Shown here piece after piece: positions 17,614-25,910 of a DNA stretch of 38,921 nt (position 1 is its first letter; the number at the start of each line of letters is the position of its first letter). Origin of the DNA: Desulfobacteraceae bacterium. Its GTDB lineage: Bacteria; Desulfobacterota; Desulfobacteria; Desulfobacterales; ETH-SRB1. The translations under genes and the position numbers were made by a program. The stretch spans positions 1 to 38,921 of the forward strand of contig JAPVVG010000113.1 of the NCBI GenBank assembly GCA_028571455.1, written 5' to 3'. The notes below the pieces were generated by a model, which saw only the letters and a program-made list of their open reading frames with translations, ran no database searches and had not been told where the DNA came from.

Positions 17614-18657
17614 ATGGAGAGGCTTACAGTGGATAGCAATTTTCCCGAAAAGAACAATTCTCAAATTCTGATCTATCAAACCGAAGGCGGAAAAACGAAA
17701 ATTGAGGTGCGCCTTGAAAACGAAACTGTCTGGCTGACGCAAAAGCTGATGGCAGAACTGTTTCAGACAACAAAACAAAACATAAGCTTTCACATTCAAA
17801 ACATTTATAATGAAAGTGAATTATCACCTGAGGCAACTGTCAAAGAATACTTGACAGTTCAAAAAGAAGGGAATCGGCAAGTCTCCAGGATAGTGGATTT
17901 TTACAATCTGGACATGATCATTTCCGTCGGCTACCGCATCAAATCGCATGTTGCCACCCGCTTTCGTCAATGGGCAACGCAAAGATTGCGGGAATATATT
18001 GTCAAAGGTTTTACTCTGGACGATGAACGTTTGAAAAACCCCGATCTGCCCTTTGATTATTTTGATGAGTTGCTTCGCCGGATTCAGGACATTCGCACTT
18101 CGGAACGGCGTTTTTACCAGAAAATCACCGATATTTACGCCACCAGCATTGATTATGATCCCACAATTGAAATAAGCATAAACTTCTTTAAAACCGTGCA
18201 GAATAAACTCCACTGGGCTATAACCGGTAAAACTGCGGCAGAAATAATCCATGACCGGACGGATTCGACCAAACCGAATATGGGATTAACCAACTGGCGT
18301 GGGGAAAAAGTACGGAAACAGGATGTAACAATTGCAAAAAACTATCTTGATGAAGATGAGTTAGGAGCATTGAACAATCTTGTTGAGCAATATCTTATCT
18401 TTGCCGAGGGCCAGGCAATGCGACGGGTTCCAATGCACATGAATGATTGGATTGAGAAACTAAATGGCTTTCTAAGCCTGAATGACCGGAAAATACTGGA
18501 ACATGCGGGTAAAATATCCCATGAAACGGCAAAAGAACTGGCTGAATCGGAGTATCAAAAGTTCAATCGTAAACGTATCCGATTGAATGACGCACAAGAG
18601 AGCGATTTTGATAGAGCTGTAAAAATGATAGAAACTGAACTTAGGGACATAAATTAA
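17614..18657 (+). CDS. rhuM: RhuM family protein
   Basis: The 347-residue product has the full RhuM signature: YQTEGGKTKIEVRLENETVW, LTQKLMAELFQTTKQNISFH, IVDFYNLDMIISVGYRIKS, ATRFRQWATQRLREYIVKGF. The N-terminal half looks like a helix-turn-helix domain and the C-terminal half is Fic/DOC-like (the family was described as a virulence protein, but its biochemistry is not settled). RhuM genes are typical cargo of mobile islands and defence clusters. It stands alone, 147 nt after the previous gene, with GGAG upstream of the ATG. Confidence 0.85.
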   Translation: MERLTVDSNFPEKNNSQILIYQTEGGKTKIEVRLENETVWLTQKLMAELFQTTKQNISFHIQNIYNESELSPEATVKEYLTVQKEGNRQVSRIVDFYNLDMIISVGYRIKSHVATRFRQWATQRLREYIVKGFTLDDERLKNPDLPFDYFDELLRRIQDIRTSERRFYQKITDIYATSIDYDPTIEISINFFKTVQNKLHWAITGKTAAEIIHDRTDSTKPNMGLTNWRGEKVRKQDVTIAKNYLDEDELGALNNLVEQYLIFAEGQAMRRVPMHMNDWIEKLNGFLSLNDRKILEHAGKISHETAKELAESEYQKFNRKRIRLNDAQESDFDRAVKMIETELRDIN

Positions 18658-18710
18658 ATAAGTAAATTTGAAATCGTTCTTCAAAAATAGGTTCTGCACG
18701 AAAGGGATTC

Positions 18711-19228
18711 ATGCACATCGAAACCGACATCGAGCGAGTGCGCAAGCTTGCTGAGACCAAAGAAGACCAGAATTGGCGCTTCCGGACGTTTCTCAAGGGC
18801 GTCGATCTGTCTGTCAAGGAACTGGACAGCATTGCTCACCGGCACTACAAAGACATCGCCCGGCAGATAGCTGTGGTACCTGCGCGAACTGCTGCAAGGA
18901 AGTCTCACCGAAGCTTTCGGAGGAGGATGTGACGCGGCTGGCGAGTTGCCTCGGGATCTCGCCTTCGGAACTGACCGCCGCGCACCTCCGACCGACCGAA
19001 GACGGCGATGCATACTGCTTCCGGCAGAAGCCGTGCGCCTTCCTCCAGAACAACCGCTGCACGGTCTACGATGCACGTCCTGATGACTGCCGTTCGTTCC
19101 CGCACTTGCACAAGGACGAGTTCGTCTTCAGACTCATCCAGGTGGTGAACAACTGCTCAGTTTGCCCGATCGTCTACAACGTGTTTGAGCGGCTCAAAGA
19201 AGAACTGTGGCACTCTAAGAGGATTTAG
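18711..19228 (+). pseudogene. YkgJ-type zinc/iron-chelating cysteine-cluster protein, frameshifted at 18870
   Basis: The first frame (from ATG 18711) reads MHIETDIERVRKLAETKEDQ up to RHYKDIARQI, then loses homology. The second frame resumes at 18872 with CGTCANCCKEVSP and later CAFLQNNRCTVYDARPDDCR, the two cysteine clusters of the YkgJ family. Only two bases (18870-18871) lie where a codon is needed, so one base is missing. The joined protein would be about 172 aa, normal for the family. Base composition is clearly richer in G and C than the neighbours, a sign of separate origin. A GAAAGGGA site precedes the ATG. The gene is inactive unless the frameshift is a sequencing error. Confidence 0.8.
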
Positions 19229-19323
19229 GGTCAGGCCTTAGAGGCTTCGGAGCCCTTTACATTTACAGATTTGAAATTTTAAAAAATAATCATTCCAATT
19301 TAAGTTCCTTCCACCTTTAACGC

Positions 19324-19358
19324 TTGACGTTAATAACGAACTGCGTTATTATGTTATT
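19324..19358 (+). promoter_or_regulatory. higBA promoter with overlapping operator, predicting a leaderless mRNA
   Basis: A -35 box TTGACG (19324-19329), a 17-nt spacer and a -10 box TATTAT (19347-19352) end 6 nt before the higB ATG at 19359. Transcription would start at or very near that ATG. Between and over the boxes lies an inverted pair AATAACG / CGTTATT, a natural operator for HigA or the HigBA complex. No Shine-Dalgarno precedes higB. Confidence 0.7.
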
Positions 19359-19640
19359 ATGATAAAATCTTTTCGCGACAAAGAAACTGAAAAAATATTT
19401 AACAGACTTTTTTCCAGAAAATTACCGCAGAATATTCAGCATATTGCACGCAGGAAACTGGTAATCTTAGATGCAGCACCTGAACTCAATGCATTACGCA
19501 TTCCACCCGGCAACAAACTGGAAAGTCTAAAACGCGAACGAAAAGACCAGCACAGCATTCGCATTAATGACCAATGGCGGATATGTTTCAATTGGAAAGC
19601 CGGGGATGCGTATCATGTTGAGATTACAGATTATCATTAG
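19359..19640 (+). CDS. higB: HigB-type toxin (RelE superfamily mRNA interferase)
   Basis: The 93-residue product matches the HigB/plasmid-killer group: MIKSFRDKETEKIFN at the start, ARRKLVILDAAPELNALRIP, GNKLESLKRERKDQHSIRIN and QWRICFNWKAGDAYHVEITD at the end. These proteins cut mRNA at the ribosome. Length is normal and the basic/aromatic C-terminus is intact, so the toxin is probably active. Toxin-first order with higA 9 nt downstream is the usual higBA layout. Its promoter suggests a leaderless start. Confidence 0.93.
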   Translation: MIKSFRDKETEKIFNRLFSRKLPQNIQHIARRKLVILDAAPELNALRIPPGNKLESLKRERKDQHSIRINDQWRICFNWKAGDAYHVEITDYH

Positions 19641-19649
19641 GAGACAACT

Positions 19650-19958
19650 ATGACTAATAAAAACCTTCCTCCAATCCATCCTGGCGAGATTCTGTTGGAG
19701 GAATTTTTGAGACCAATGGGTATCAGCCAGTATCGACTGGCCAAGGACATCAGTGTATCGCCAAGACGTATTAATGAAATTGTACATGGGAAAAGAGCCA
19801 TTACCGCAGATACAGCTCTGCGTTTAGGTCGATTTTTTGGTATGTCGCCTCAGTTTTGGTTAAACTTGCAAAATCGATATGATCTTGAAGTAACAGAAGA
19901 TATGCTTGCGGGTCGTCTTGATAAAGAGGTGCACGCTCTAAATTCACACGCGGCTTAA
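19650..19958 (+). CDS. higA: HigA-type antitoxin (XRE helix-turn-helix)
   Basis: The 102-residue product opens with [20 protein letters not shown], followed by a helix-turn-helix ([20 protein letters not shown], residues ~27-46) and [20 protein letters not shown] with [12 protein letters not shown], the standard HigA pattern. It neutralises HigB and represses the operon. A GGAGACA site precedes the ATG. It is followed immediately by a perfect inverted repeat that overlaps the stop codon. Confidence 0.93.
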   Translation: MTNKNLPPIHPGEILLEEFLRPMGISQYRLAKDISVSPRRINEIVHGKRAITADTALRLGRFFGMSPQFWLNLQNRYDLEVTEDMLAGRLDKEVHALNSHAA

Positions 19959-19982
19959 GTACGCACTTCGGGGCGTACTTAA
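19955..19982. terminator. Perfect 10-bp inverted repeat at the higA stop
   Basis: TTAAGTACGC (19955-19964) and GCGTACTTAA (19973-19982) are perfect inverted copies around an 8-nt loop. The left arm includes the higA stop codon. There is no T-run. It is probably a weak terminator or mRNA 3'-end stabiliser, or a trace of an inserted repeat. Confidence 0.5.
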
Positions 19983-19998
19983 CTTATCAACTTATCCC

Positions 19999-20030
19999 CT
20001 CGTTCCCACGCTCCTGCGTTGGAACGCATA
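19999..20030. repeat. Dispersed hairpin repeat (ctcgttcccacgctcctgc type)
   Basis: This is the same sequence as at 11829-11860 and 27189-27218. The hairpin arms are gttcccacgc and gcgttggaac. It sits in the gap between higA and the convergent AAA ATPase gene, which otherwise shows nothing recognisable. Confidence 0.7.
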
Positions 20031-20134
20031 ATTGGTGTCAATTATTTCCCGTCAAGAAATAGGCGTAAATTGAAAAAAACAACTGAGGTTATCTTTTCGC
20101 ATTTTCAGGATTTGCTCAAATGGTCAGGGCTCGC

Positions 20135-21355
20135 TTATGCAAAAAATCTTGAAGCGGAGATCTGGTAAAGACCATCCTCTCTTTTTTCGGCAATATTCTC
20201 CTGTCTGACAACCTGAACAAAAGAAATGCCTCCCAATGTATCTCTGTTTTTGCGATGGTGATAATCTATGGCTGAACGGGAAAGTTTAGCTTCAACCATT
20301 AACCATGGCTCCTTGTTCCGCAGTATCAGGAAATCGGTTTCCCTGCCGTCACGGTCGCGTATGAAATGCAAGTTGAAATTGCCAATTCCTGCATCTGCCC
20401 AGAGTTCCAAAAGCGTTTTAAGCTCAACCGCTACATAGTTTTCAAATTGTGCGGCAGGATCATTTATTCTTGTCCAGTCAAAAAAATACACTTTGTTTTC
20501 CTTGGTCAGGGAGCGGACAATTTTTTTAGAATATGGCGAAATTCTGAATATCAAGTATCCCAGTTCCATAGCCTTCAGATAGTTGGAGACTGTGGCAAAA
20601 CTGCATTTAATATTTGCAGTCAAGGAATTTATAGATAAAGGCGAAGCAATTTTTGAGGGAAGCAGGTACATGAGAGTGGCAATATTTTCAAGCTCCTGAA
20701 TCCTGGTCAAATCCCTCATGTCTTCGCGAATAAGTCTGTCAACATAATCGGTTCGCCACTTGTTGTGAAAACGAACGGAAGTAGAAAGCAGGGGTTCCGG
20801 GAATCCACTAAACCGCAACAATGCGGAAAGCTCTTTTTCTTTATATGTTGGGTGATCCAGTTTTTGCATTATCCAGTCGTCTGCATCCGCCGGAGGTTCA
20901 AGAAAAGATTTGCCTGTTAGTTCTCTTAAAGTAACAGGATTCAGACGAAAGGTAAAATATCTGCCGGCCAGACTGTCGCCGCTTTTACGCATCATGTCAA
21001 GCCTGGCGGATCCGGTAATTATAAAGCCGTTTTCTTCTCCAAATAAATCGAAAAAATCTTTCAGGACATTTTTCCATTCAGGATACTTGTGAATTTCATC
21101 CATACATAGCCATCGCCTTCCATTTGATGGCTTTACATTGTATAATTCTCGAACGAAAAAATGATAGTCATCTATATACCGATCCCTTGTTTTACGGTCA
21201 TCCCAATTATAATAAAGCTTCAGGCAGTTCCGTTTTTTGAGGAATTCCTTTGCAGCAGTAGTCTTTCCGGTCTGTCGAGGACCGATAATAAAACGCATCT
21301 GCCGCCCGAACTCTCTGGAAAAGGCGATTTTGCTGATATGTCGTTTAATCATCAT
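20135..21355 (-). CDS. AAA family ATPase with DUF4143 domain
   Basis: The 406-residue protein shows FIIGPRQTGKTTAAKEFL (Walker A at 25-32), RWLCMDEIHKYPEWKNV (Walker B about 83-88) and FIITGSARLD (sensor). The C-terminal DUF4143 region has GRETDFLILRNKEP followed by VEAKLS, a degenerate PD-(D/E)xK-like core. These proteins are common, poorly characterised ATPases in accessory regions, often in toxin-antitoxin or defence settings. It is the only island gene on the minus strand, the same strand as recC. A 14-bp perfect palindrome (ATCATTTAAATGAT, 21351-21364) covers its start codon, a possible self-regulation site. Confidence 0.88.
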   Translation of the reverse strand: MMIKRHISKIAFSREFGRQMRFIIGPRQTGKTTAAKEFLKKRNCLKLYYNWDDRKTRDRYIDDYHFFVRELYNVKPSNGRRWLCMDEIHKYPEWKNVLKDFFDLFGEENGFIITGSARLDMMRKSGDSLAGRYFTFRLNPVTLRELTGKSFLEPPADADDWIMQKLDHPTYKEKELSALLRFSGFPEPLLSTSVRFHNKWRTDYVDRLIREDMRDLTRIQELENIATLMYLLPSKIASPLSINSLTANIKCSFATVSNYLKAMELGYLIFRISPYSKKIVRSLTKENKVYFFDWTRINDPAAQFENYVAVELKTLLELWADAGIGNFNLHFIRDRDGRETDFLILRNKEPWLMVEAKLSRSAIDYHHRKNRDTLGGISFVQVVRQENIAEKREDGLYQISASRFFA

Positions 21356-21424
21356 TTAAATGATTTATATTATTTCAAGAAAAATATCAAGGCTTTTTTT
21401 GATAGCACTTTAATTTTGCCATGG

Positions 21425-21456
21425 CAAATTTAAATACGTATAAAATATTATCTGTT
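21425..21456. repeat. 32-bp direct repeat flanking recC, copy 1
   Basis: The sequence aaatttaaatacgtataaaa and the following tattatctgtt recur at 25910-25941 with about four mismatches, in the same orientation. One copy lies after the recC stop and the other upstream of recC. It also lies upstream of the AAA ATPase gene. Significance is unknown. Confidence 0.6.
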
Positions 21457-21558
21457 CCGGTTTAAGGCCATGTTTAATCGCTACGAAAAATTTTTTCTTT
21501 ATCTTCGATTACTTCGTGCTTCGTGCTTCGTGGTAAAAACACTGCATGGCATTGGTTT

Positions 21559-24500
21559 CTACCTGCTAATATTGTTGAAAAAAATCTGGAAACGCTGCCT
21601 TGCCTTGTCAAAGGCGTTTGATGGAATTTTTGGTTTAACAAGTTTGATTAGAGCAGCGTCATCATCTAAAAAGGCGTCTGCAAGCTGAATCTGAAAATTT
21701 GCCTTGTCTTCTTCAGTGATTTTATCATCCGCAATTTTATGAGGTTTTACATCTCCTGAAGTTGCGGCTTTAAAAGGAAGCCATTGCAGCTCTTTTCGGC
21801 TGAGATAATCTGCCAGCAATTGCTCCAGGTAATTTATAGAATTCTTTTTGCTGATTTTATATGACCAGGTTTTGATATCTTCTTTATACAGGATGTGAAA
21901 GGTTATGCTGCTGCCGATCCACTCAGAGCTTTCATCGCCTGCAAGACACAACATGTAAAATAAAAGCGGGTGCATAACATATTTATCCGGATCTTTTTTC
22001 GGCCTGTTTTCCGCGCCTGTCAATATCAGAACATGCCACCTGTCATCCATGTCTTTCCACATCCATGGAGTTTGGCCGTGAAGCTCAACTGTGCCGGCAC
22101 CAATTTCACCTGTTGTGTTTGTGCTGCTAACAGTTAAAGCCAAAGGTTTAAAATGCTTGACACAAAGCCTTCCTGCAGAAGGAATATAACCATCGCCCTG
22201 GTCTCCGATAATAACAGCCCTGTAAAGCTTCTTTGCTGACTGCATTTGCTCAAGAACCGGTGACAGGGTTGCGCATCTTATGGACACATCATTTTCAAGC
22301 TCGCTTTTATCCAGCAGCGCAAATATCCCTTCCGGTGTTTTGCTCTGGCGCTGGAAATTATCATAAACATTTTTAAAAAGATCTTCTGATTCCTGTGTCC
22401 TGTCTTTCGAGTGTTGAAAAGAAAATATTGAATCCAGCCATAAAGTTAACGGCTTGATTTTCAAATTATAATCTACCGGAAAATCGGAATAAAAAGGCTC
22501 ATCTTCGCTGAGAACAATCTCCTCAATGCTTTCCCTTTCATCATAGAGCCCTAAATTATGTTTTATGCTCTGTGAAACAGGATCTTCCAGAAACTTTTTC
22601 AACTGTTTTAAGGTGATTTTCTCTTTTATCCGGATTGCCTCATCATCAACTTTAAACTCTTTTGTAAAATCAGGAAAAAATTTTTCTGCCTTTTTAATCT
22701 CTTTTTGCGGGGCTGTTTCATTTACCTGCGCCCATAAATGTTTTTCGCGAAAATACATGATTCTGTCTGCAAGAGAATAATTCACCAAAACATCAGAAAA
22801 ATTATTTACAGCATCTTTATCAAGATATTTATCGCTGCTCCCTTTCAAAGGAATATCAACGATCTTAAACAAAGTTTCTTTTGGGAAAATTGCCTGCTCA
22901 ACATACCTTCGCAACTGATTCAACAGCGAACAGGGCTGAAGAAAGCGGTCCTTTTGCAGATCTTTTGCAATGTAGCTGATATAAAGTTTGTCGCGCGTTG
23001 ACAGCAGCATTTCAAGGAAGATATAACAGTTTCGTTCAGGCAGGCTGATATCGCCAATCCTTCTTTTCAGCAGCCTTAAATCTAATGACGATCTATCTGC
23101 TTTCCCTGGGAAGGCTCCTTCCTCCATCCCAAGGACATAAACGATTTTAAAAGGTATGGGACGCATTGGCTGCAGAGCGGAAATTGTGACCCCTCCGGTT
23201 AAATAATTGCCATAACCGCCTGATATCGAGGATAGATTGGATTTAACAAATTCTTTTATTAGCTCAACATCGAGCTTTAACTTAGTTTTATCTTCACAAA
23301 GAGCATCATAAAATTTCAGATTGTCAAACGCATTAATCAAAGCATGTTGAATAGCTGTTTCTCCTCTTAAATCAGGAGGTATTTCGAGCAGGTCGTCACA
23401 AATCTTCAGAAAACTCTGCTTCCATTTTTCTCCTGATGATTGCATCTTCTTTAAACCGGTTGCGGCAAGATGCAGTTTTTCTATGATCAGGCAGAACTTT
23501 TCCATAAGTTTAACATCGCCGGTTTTTAAATCATAATATGGAACAATCCCCTTAAAGTGTTTAGAAATACCTCTATCCGGTTCATCTGAAGCAGAGAGGA
23601 TTCTTGAGAGACGCAGCCTTTGAAGCCCCTGTTTCCATGTATAATAACCGCTTTCCCTGTATCCCTTTTCCTGTTTTGACTGTTTGTCAAATGTATGAAA
23701 TATGTTTAACGATTCAGCCCAGTCGGCCCATGCTTCTACTTCATCCTGCCCTGTCTTCCATTTATGCATGAAGCAAGGATTTAGGATAAGATCGAAAACC
23801 TCTTTTCGTGAAAATCGTCCTGTGGCAAGGTCCAGAATTCCCAATACAGCCTGTCCGTATATGCTTTCGATCTCAGCGTGGGAATCTACAAGATTATAGG
23901 AAAGAACTTCAGGCCTGCGATTGAAAACAGAGTCAAAAACAGGCTTGTATTTTGATATGTCCGGCACAAGGATAGCAATGTCGGTTAGCTGAAGAGAGTT
24001 GTCCTGATTAAGATTATATAAAATACTGTTATATACTGTTTCAACCTCTCTATATATGCCGGGGCAGGCGATAATTTGCAAAGACCAGTCCTGATTAAAA
24101 TGGTCCTGATTAAAATGGTCCTGATTAAAATGTTTTGGCCCGGCTTTTTCAGAGGGAAGGGTCAGGATATCGCTTTGGATTCTTTGCAGCACCGTTGCCG
24201 GAGTTTTTTCTTTTGCAAAGCAGGCATGAAAATCATAATCTGTCATCTCACACAAAAGGCGGATGCTTTCCCTTCCTGGTTTGCCCCATAACGATAAAAG
24301 CTCATTATCATCCTGGCCAAACAGCTCCCCCTGGTGCAGCTCTGCATGGGTGATTTCAAGTTTTTTTACTCCTTTTCTTTCAATCCATCTTCTTTCCTGA
24401 GGTGTTTTTATATCTTCCCAGAACTCACGGGATGGATTAAATGCGTATATGAATATTTCATAATAATTTTTCAACCGCCCGATAAGCTGCAGATGAAAAG

Positions 24501-25206
24501 GGGAAATCTGGGACAGGCCGAAGAAATGCACAAAATCATTTCCATTTCCGGCAATTGCCTTTTCTTTGCTTTTCCCAACAAGAAGCCTGTCTGCATATTC
24601 CGCCATTGAAAGATAGAGGGCGCCGGTATTATGGAAAAGTTTATTCCGCAATTCATTTACCAGCAAATACAGCTTTTGCTGGCACAGTTCCATACCTTTT
24701 GGCAGGATTTTGTTTTGACGCCATTTCTGAATCATGTCCGAGCGATGAAATTCATATTCTTGAAACAGACGGGCAAATTTTTCTGAAAGCTGCCAGAGTC
24801 TTCCAGCATAATCCGGCCTTTTAATGTTGTCAGGACTGAGGAGATAATGATTTATCGGTTTAAGTTCAATTTTATTTTCATCGAGGTTTTGCAGCGCATA
24901 AAGCAGCAGCATTTGCAAACAGTCATTATCAAGTAGCTTGGGCAGCTTTGGATTTAATTTTTCAGTCTCCAGGTTTGCTAACAAATTCCACAGGCCGGTC
25001 TCTAAAAACTCAAAATCCATATTCATGCAAATAGACCGCTCCCGCGCTAACATAAGCTGCAACCATTTTATAAGATTGGCATTGGGGGCAATTACAAGCG
25101 GGGCTTTAAATACATCTTTCTTATGTTGATTTTCCAGATCAACTATTGACGCAAATTTTTCAGCCAGCTTCTCAAGCCTGTTACTGAAATATAGCTCGAT
25201 CGACAT
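21559..25206 (-). CDS. recC: RecBCD enzyme subunit RecC (Chi recognition)
   Basis: RecC is the inactive helicase-like subunit that splits the DNA strands and reads Chi. The 1215-residue protein shows RecC blocks: YFSNRLEKLAEKFA and PLVIAPNANLIKWLQL near the N-terminus, HFFGLSQISPFHLQLI, VYNSILYNLNQDNSLQLTDI, YNLVDSHAEIESIYG, and PMRPIPFKIVYVLGMEEGAF with P followed by GKADRSSLDL. There is no Walker A, as expected. A CTGGAG site lies about 10 nt before the ATG. A 15-bp unit repeated three times inside the gene gives HFNQD three times (residues ~359-373). recC is separated from recB by the 9.9-kb island; in most genomes the three genes are contiguous. Confidence 0.93.
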   Translation of the reverse strand: MSIELYFSNRLEKLAEKFASIVDLENQHKKDVFKAPLVIAPNANLIKWLQLMLARERSICMNMDFEFLETGLWNLLANLETEKLNPKLPKLLDNDCLQMLLLYALQNLDENKIELKPINHYLLSPDNIKRPDYAGRLWQLSEKFARLFQEYEFHRSDMIQKWRQNKILPKGMELCQQKLYLLVNELRNKLFHNTGALYLSMAEYADRLLVGKSKEKAIAGNGNDFVHFFGLSQISPFHLQLIGRLKNYYEIFIYAFNPSREFWEDIKTPQERRWIERKGVKKLEITHAELHQGELFGQDDNELLSLWGKPGRESIRLLCEMTDYDFHACFAKEKTPATVLQRIQSDILTLPSEKAGPKHFNQDHFNQDHFNQDWSLQIIACPGIYREVETVYNSILYNLNQDNSLQLTDIAILVPDISKYKPVFDSVFNRRPEVLSYNLVDSHAEIESIYGQAVLGILDLATGRFSRKEVFDLILNPCFMHKWKTGQDEVEAWADWAESLNIFHTFDKQSKQEKGYRESGYYTWKQGLQRLRLSRILSASDEPDRGISKHFKGIVPYYDLKTGDVKLMEKFCLIIEKLHLAATGLKKMQSSGEKWKQSFLKICDDLLEIPPDLRGETAIQHALINAFDNLKFYDALCEDKTKLKLDVELIKEFVKSNLSSISGGYGNYLTGGVTISALQPMRPIPFKIVYVLGMEEGAFPGKADRSSLDLRLLKRRIGDISLPERNCYIFLEMLLSTRDKLYISYIAKDLQKDRFLQPCSLLNQLRRYVEQAIFPKETLFKIVDIPLKGSSDKYLDKDAVNNFSDVLVNYSLADRIMYFREKHLWAQVNETAPQKEIKKAEKFFPDFTKEFKVDDEAIRIKEKITLKQLKKFLEDPVSQSIKHNLGLYDERESIEEIVLSEDEPFYSDFPVDYNLKIKPLTLWLDSIFSFQHSKDRTQESEDLFKNVYDNFQRQSKTPEGIFALLDKSELENDVSIRCATLSPVLEQMQSAKKLYRAVIIGDQGDGYIPSAGRLCVKHFKPLALTVSSTNTTGEIGAGTVELHGQTPWMWKDMDDRWHVLILTGAENRPKKDPDKYVMHPLLFYMLCLAGDESSEWIGSSITFHILYKEDIKTWSYKISKKNSINYLEQLLADYLSRKELQWLPFKAATSGDVKPHKIADDKITEEDKANFQIQLADAFLDDDAALIKLVKPKIPSNAFDKARQRFQIFFNNISR
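24088..24132. repeat. 15-bp unit tandemly repeated three times in recC
   Basis: Three perfect copies of gtcctgattaaaatg (plus strand) fill 24088-24132 and encode (HFNQD)x3 in frame. Perfect identity points to recent slippage. Because the unit is a multiple of 3, copy-number changes would lengthen or shorten a loop without breaking RecC. Confidence 0.9.
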
Positions 25207-25413
25207 TATCTATACTCCAGGTTTAAGTTCCGCACCGCACGTCATTCCCGCCCCGCATCAAGTGCAGGATAAACTTCAGCGGGGCACGTAGTGACACGAA
25301 GTGACACGTAGTGAAGCATCAGCGCTAACCGTTAGCGCTATCCAGCATTTACAAGCAGTTGCATTGACGTCGTGTAGTCGTGTATAAACCTAAAATAATA
25401 AAACAAACGCTTA

Positions 25414-25482
25414 TTTACAATATCAAAATGCATATTATGTGTTTCATGCGTGATTGGTCAAACCAAAAACAACAGAATTTTT
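25414..25482 (-). promoter_or_regulatory. 69-bp repeat with sigma70-like promoter facing recC (copy 2)
   Basis: This is the copy of 12033-12101 (five differences). On the minus strand it carries TTGACC (plus 25456-25461), a 16-nt spacer and CATAAT (plus 25434-25439). All promoter-box bases and the spacing are conserved between the copies. The predicted start near 25427 gives recC a leader of about 220 nt. It abuts the IS110 remnant on its upstream side. Confidence 0.55.
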
Positions 25483-25534
25483 TAAGCCGGTTTTAGAATT
25501 TCGATTCGGGCAACAACCCGTCTTGAACCCGATC

Positions 25535-25680
25535 CTGCACCTGACACCTTCTAAAGTTCCTATACAGGCATCATGCTTTGCCTTGCTCACATCCACTCCA
25601 GCTAATAAAAGCCTGCTCTACTGAATATATTCTTTACGTTTTTTCTGATTTCTGCCATAATCTTTTAGGCTCATGAGCAT
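25535..25680 (-). pseudogene. IS110-family transposase N-terminal remnant
   Basis: From the ATG at 25680 (preceded by a strong AAAGGAGGT) the minus strand reads MLMSLKDYGRNQKKRKEYIQ, a TAG at 25618-25620, then in the same frame LLLAGVDVSKAKHDACIGTL. The block GVDVSKAKHDACIG holds the first Asp of the DEDD (RuvC-like) transposase core of IS110 elements. Similarity fades after about 50 codons near 25535, and the rest of the transposase is absent. This is a dead fragment that survived next to the recC promoter repeat. Confidence 0.7.
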
Positions 25681-25891
25681 ACCTCCTTTTTTTATTAGGG
25701 TTAATTTGTTCGGTATCAGAACTATTTCGAAAGGCAAATCTATGACGAAAAACAAAACTGACAATTGAGTTGTTGAGAGAGGAAGCAAAAAGATTTTCTA
25801 AGGTTGAATCACAACATGATGAACCAGCGCTTTTTGGAGTAACTCCGGTTTTTCTACCTGTGCGTTGCACGCAGACAGGCACCGGAGTGAC

Positions 25892-25910
25892 GACTTTTTA
25901 CGAGTTCATC
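25892..25910. repeat. TIR-element right end, copy D (solo arm)
   Basis: gactttttacgagttcatc matches the right end of the 11889-12029 element with one change. No matching left end was found nearby. Just before it stands a palindrome (cctgtgcgttgcacgcag, about 25858-25875), which recurs inverted at about 27030-27055. The 32-bp repeat copy 2 (25910-25941) begins at its edge. Confidence 0.6.

Noticed and set aside
25634-25882. 82-codon minus-strand open frame
   Set aside because: It overlaps the IS110 start region in another frame, has no homology pattern, and its start lies in a dispersed palindrome (cctgtgcgttgcacgcag).
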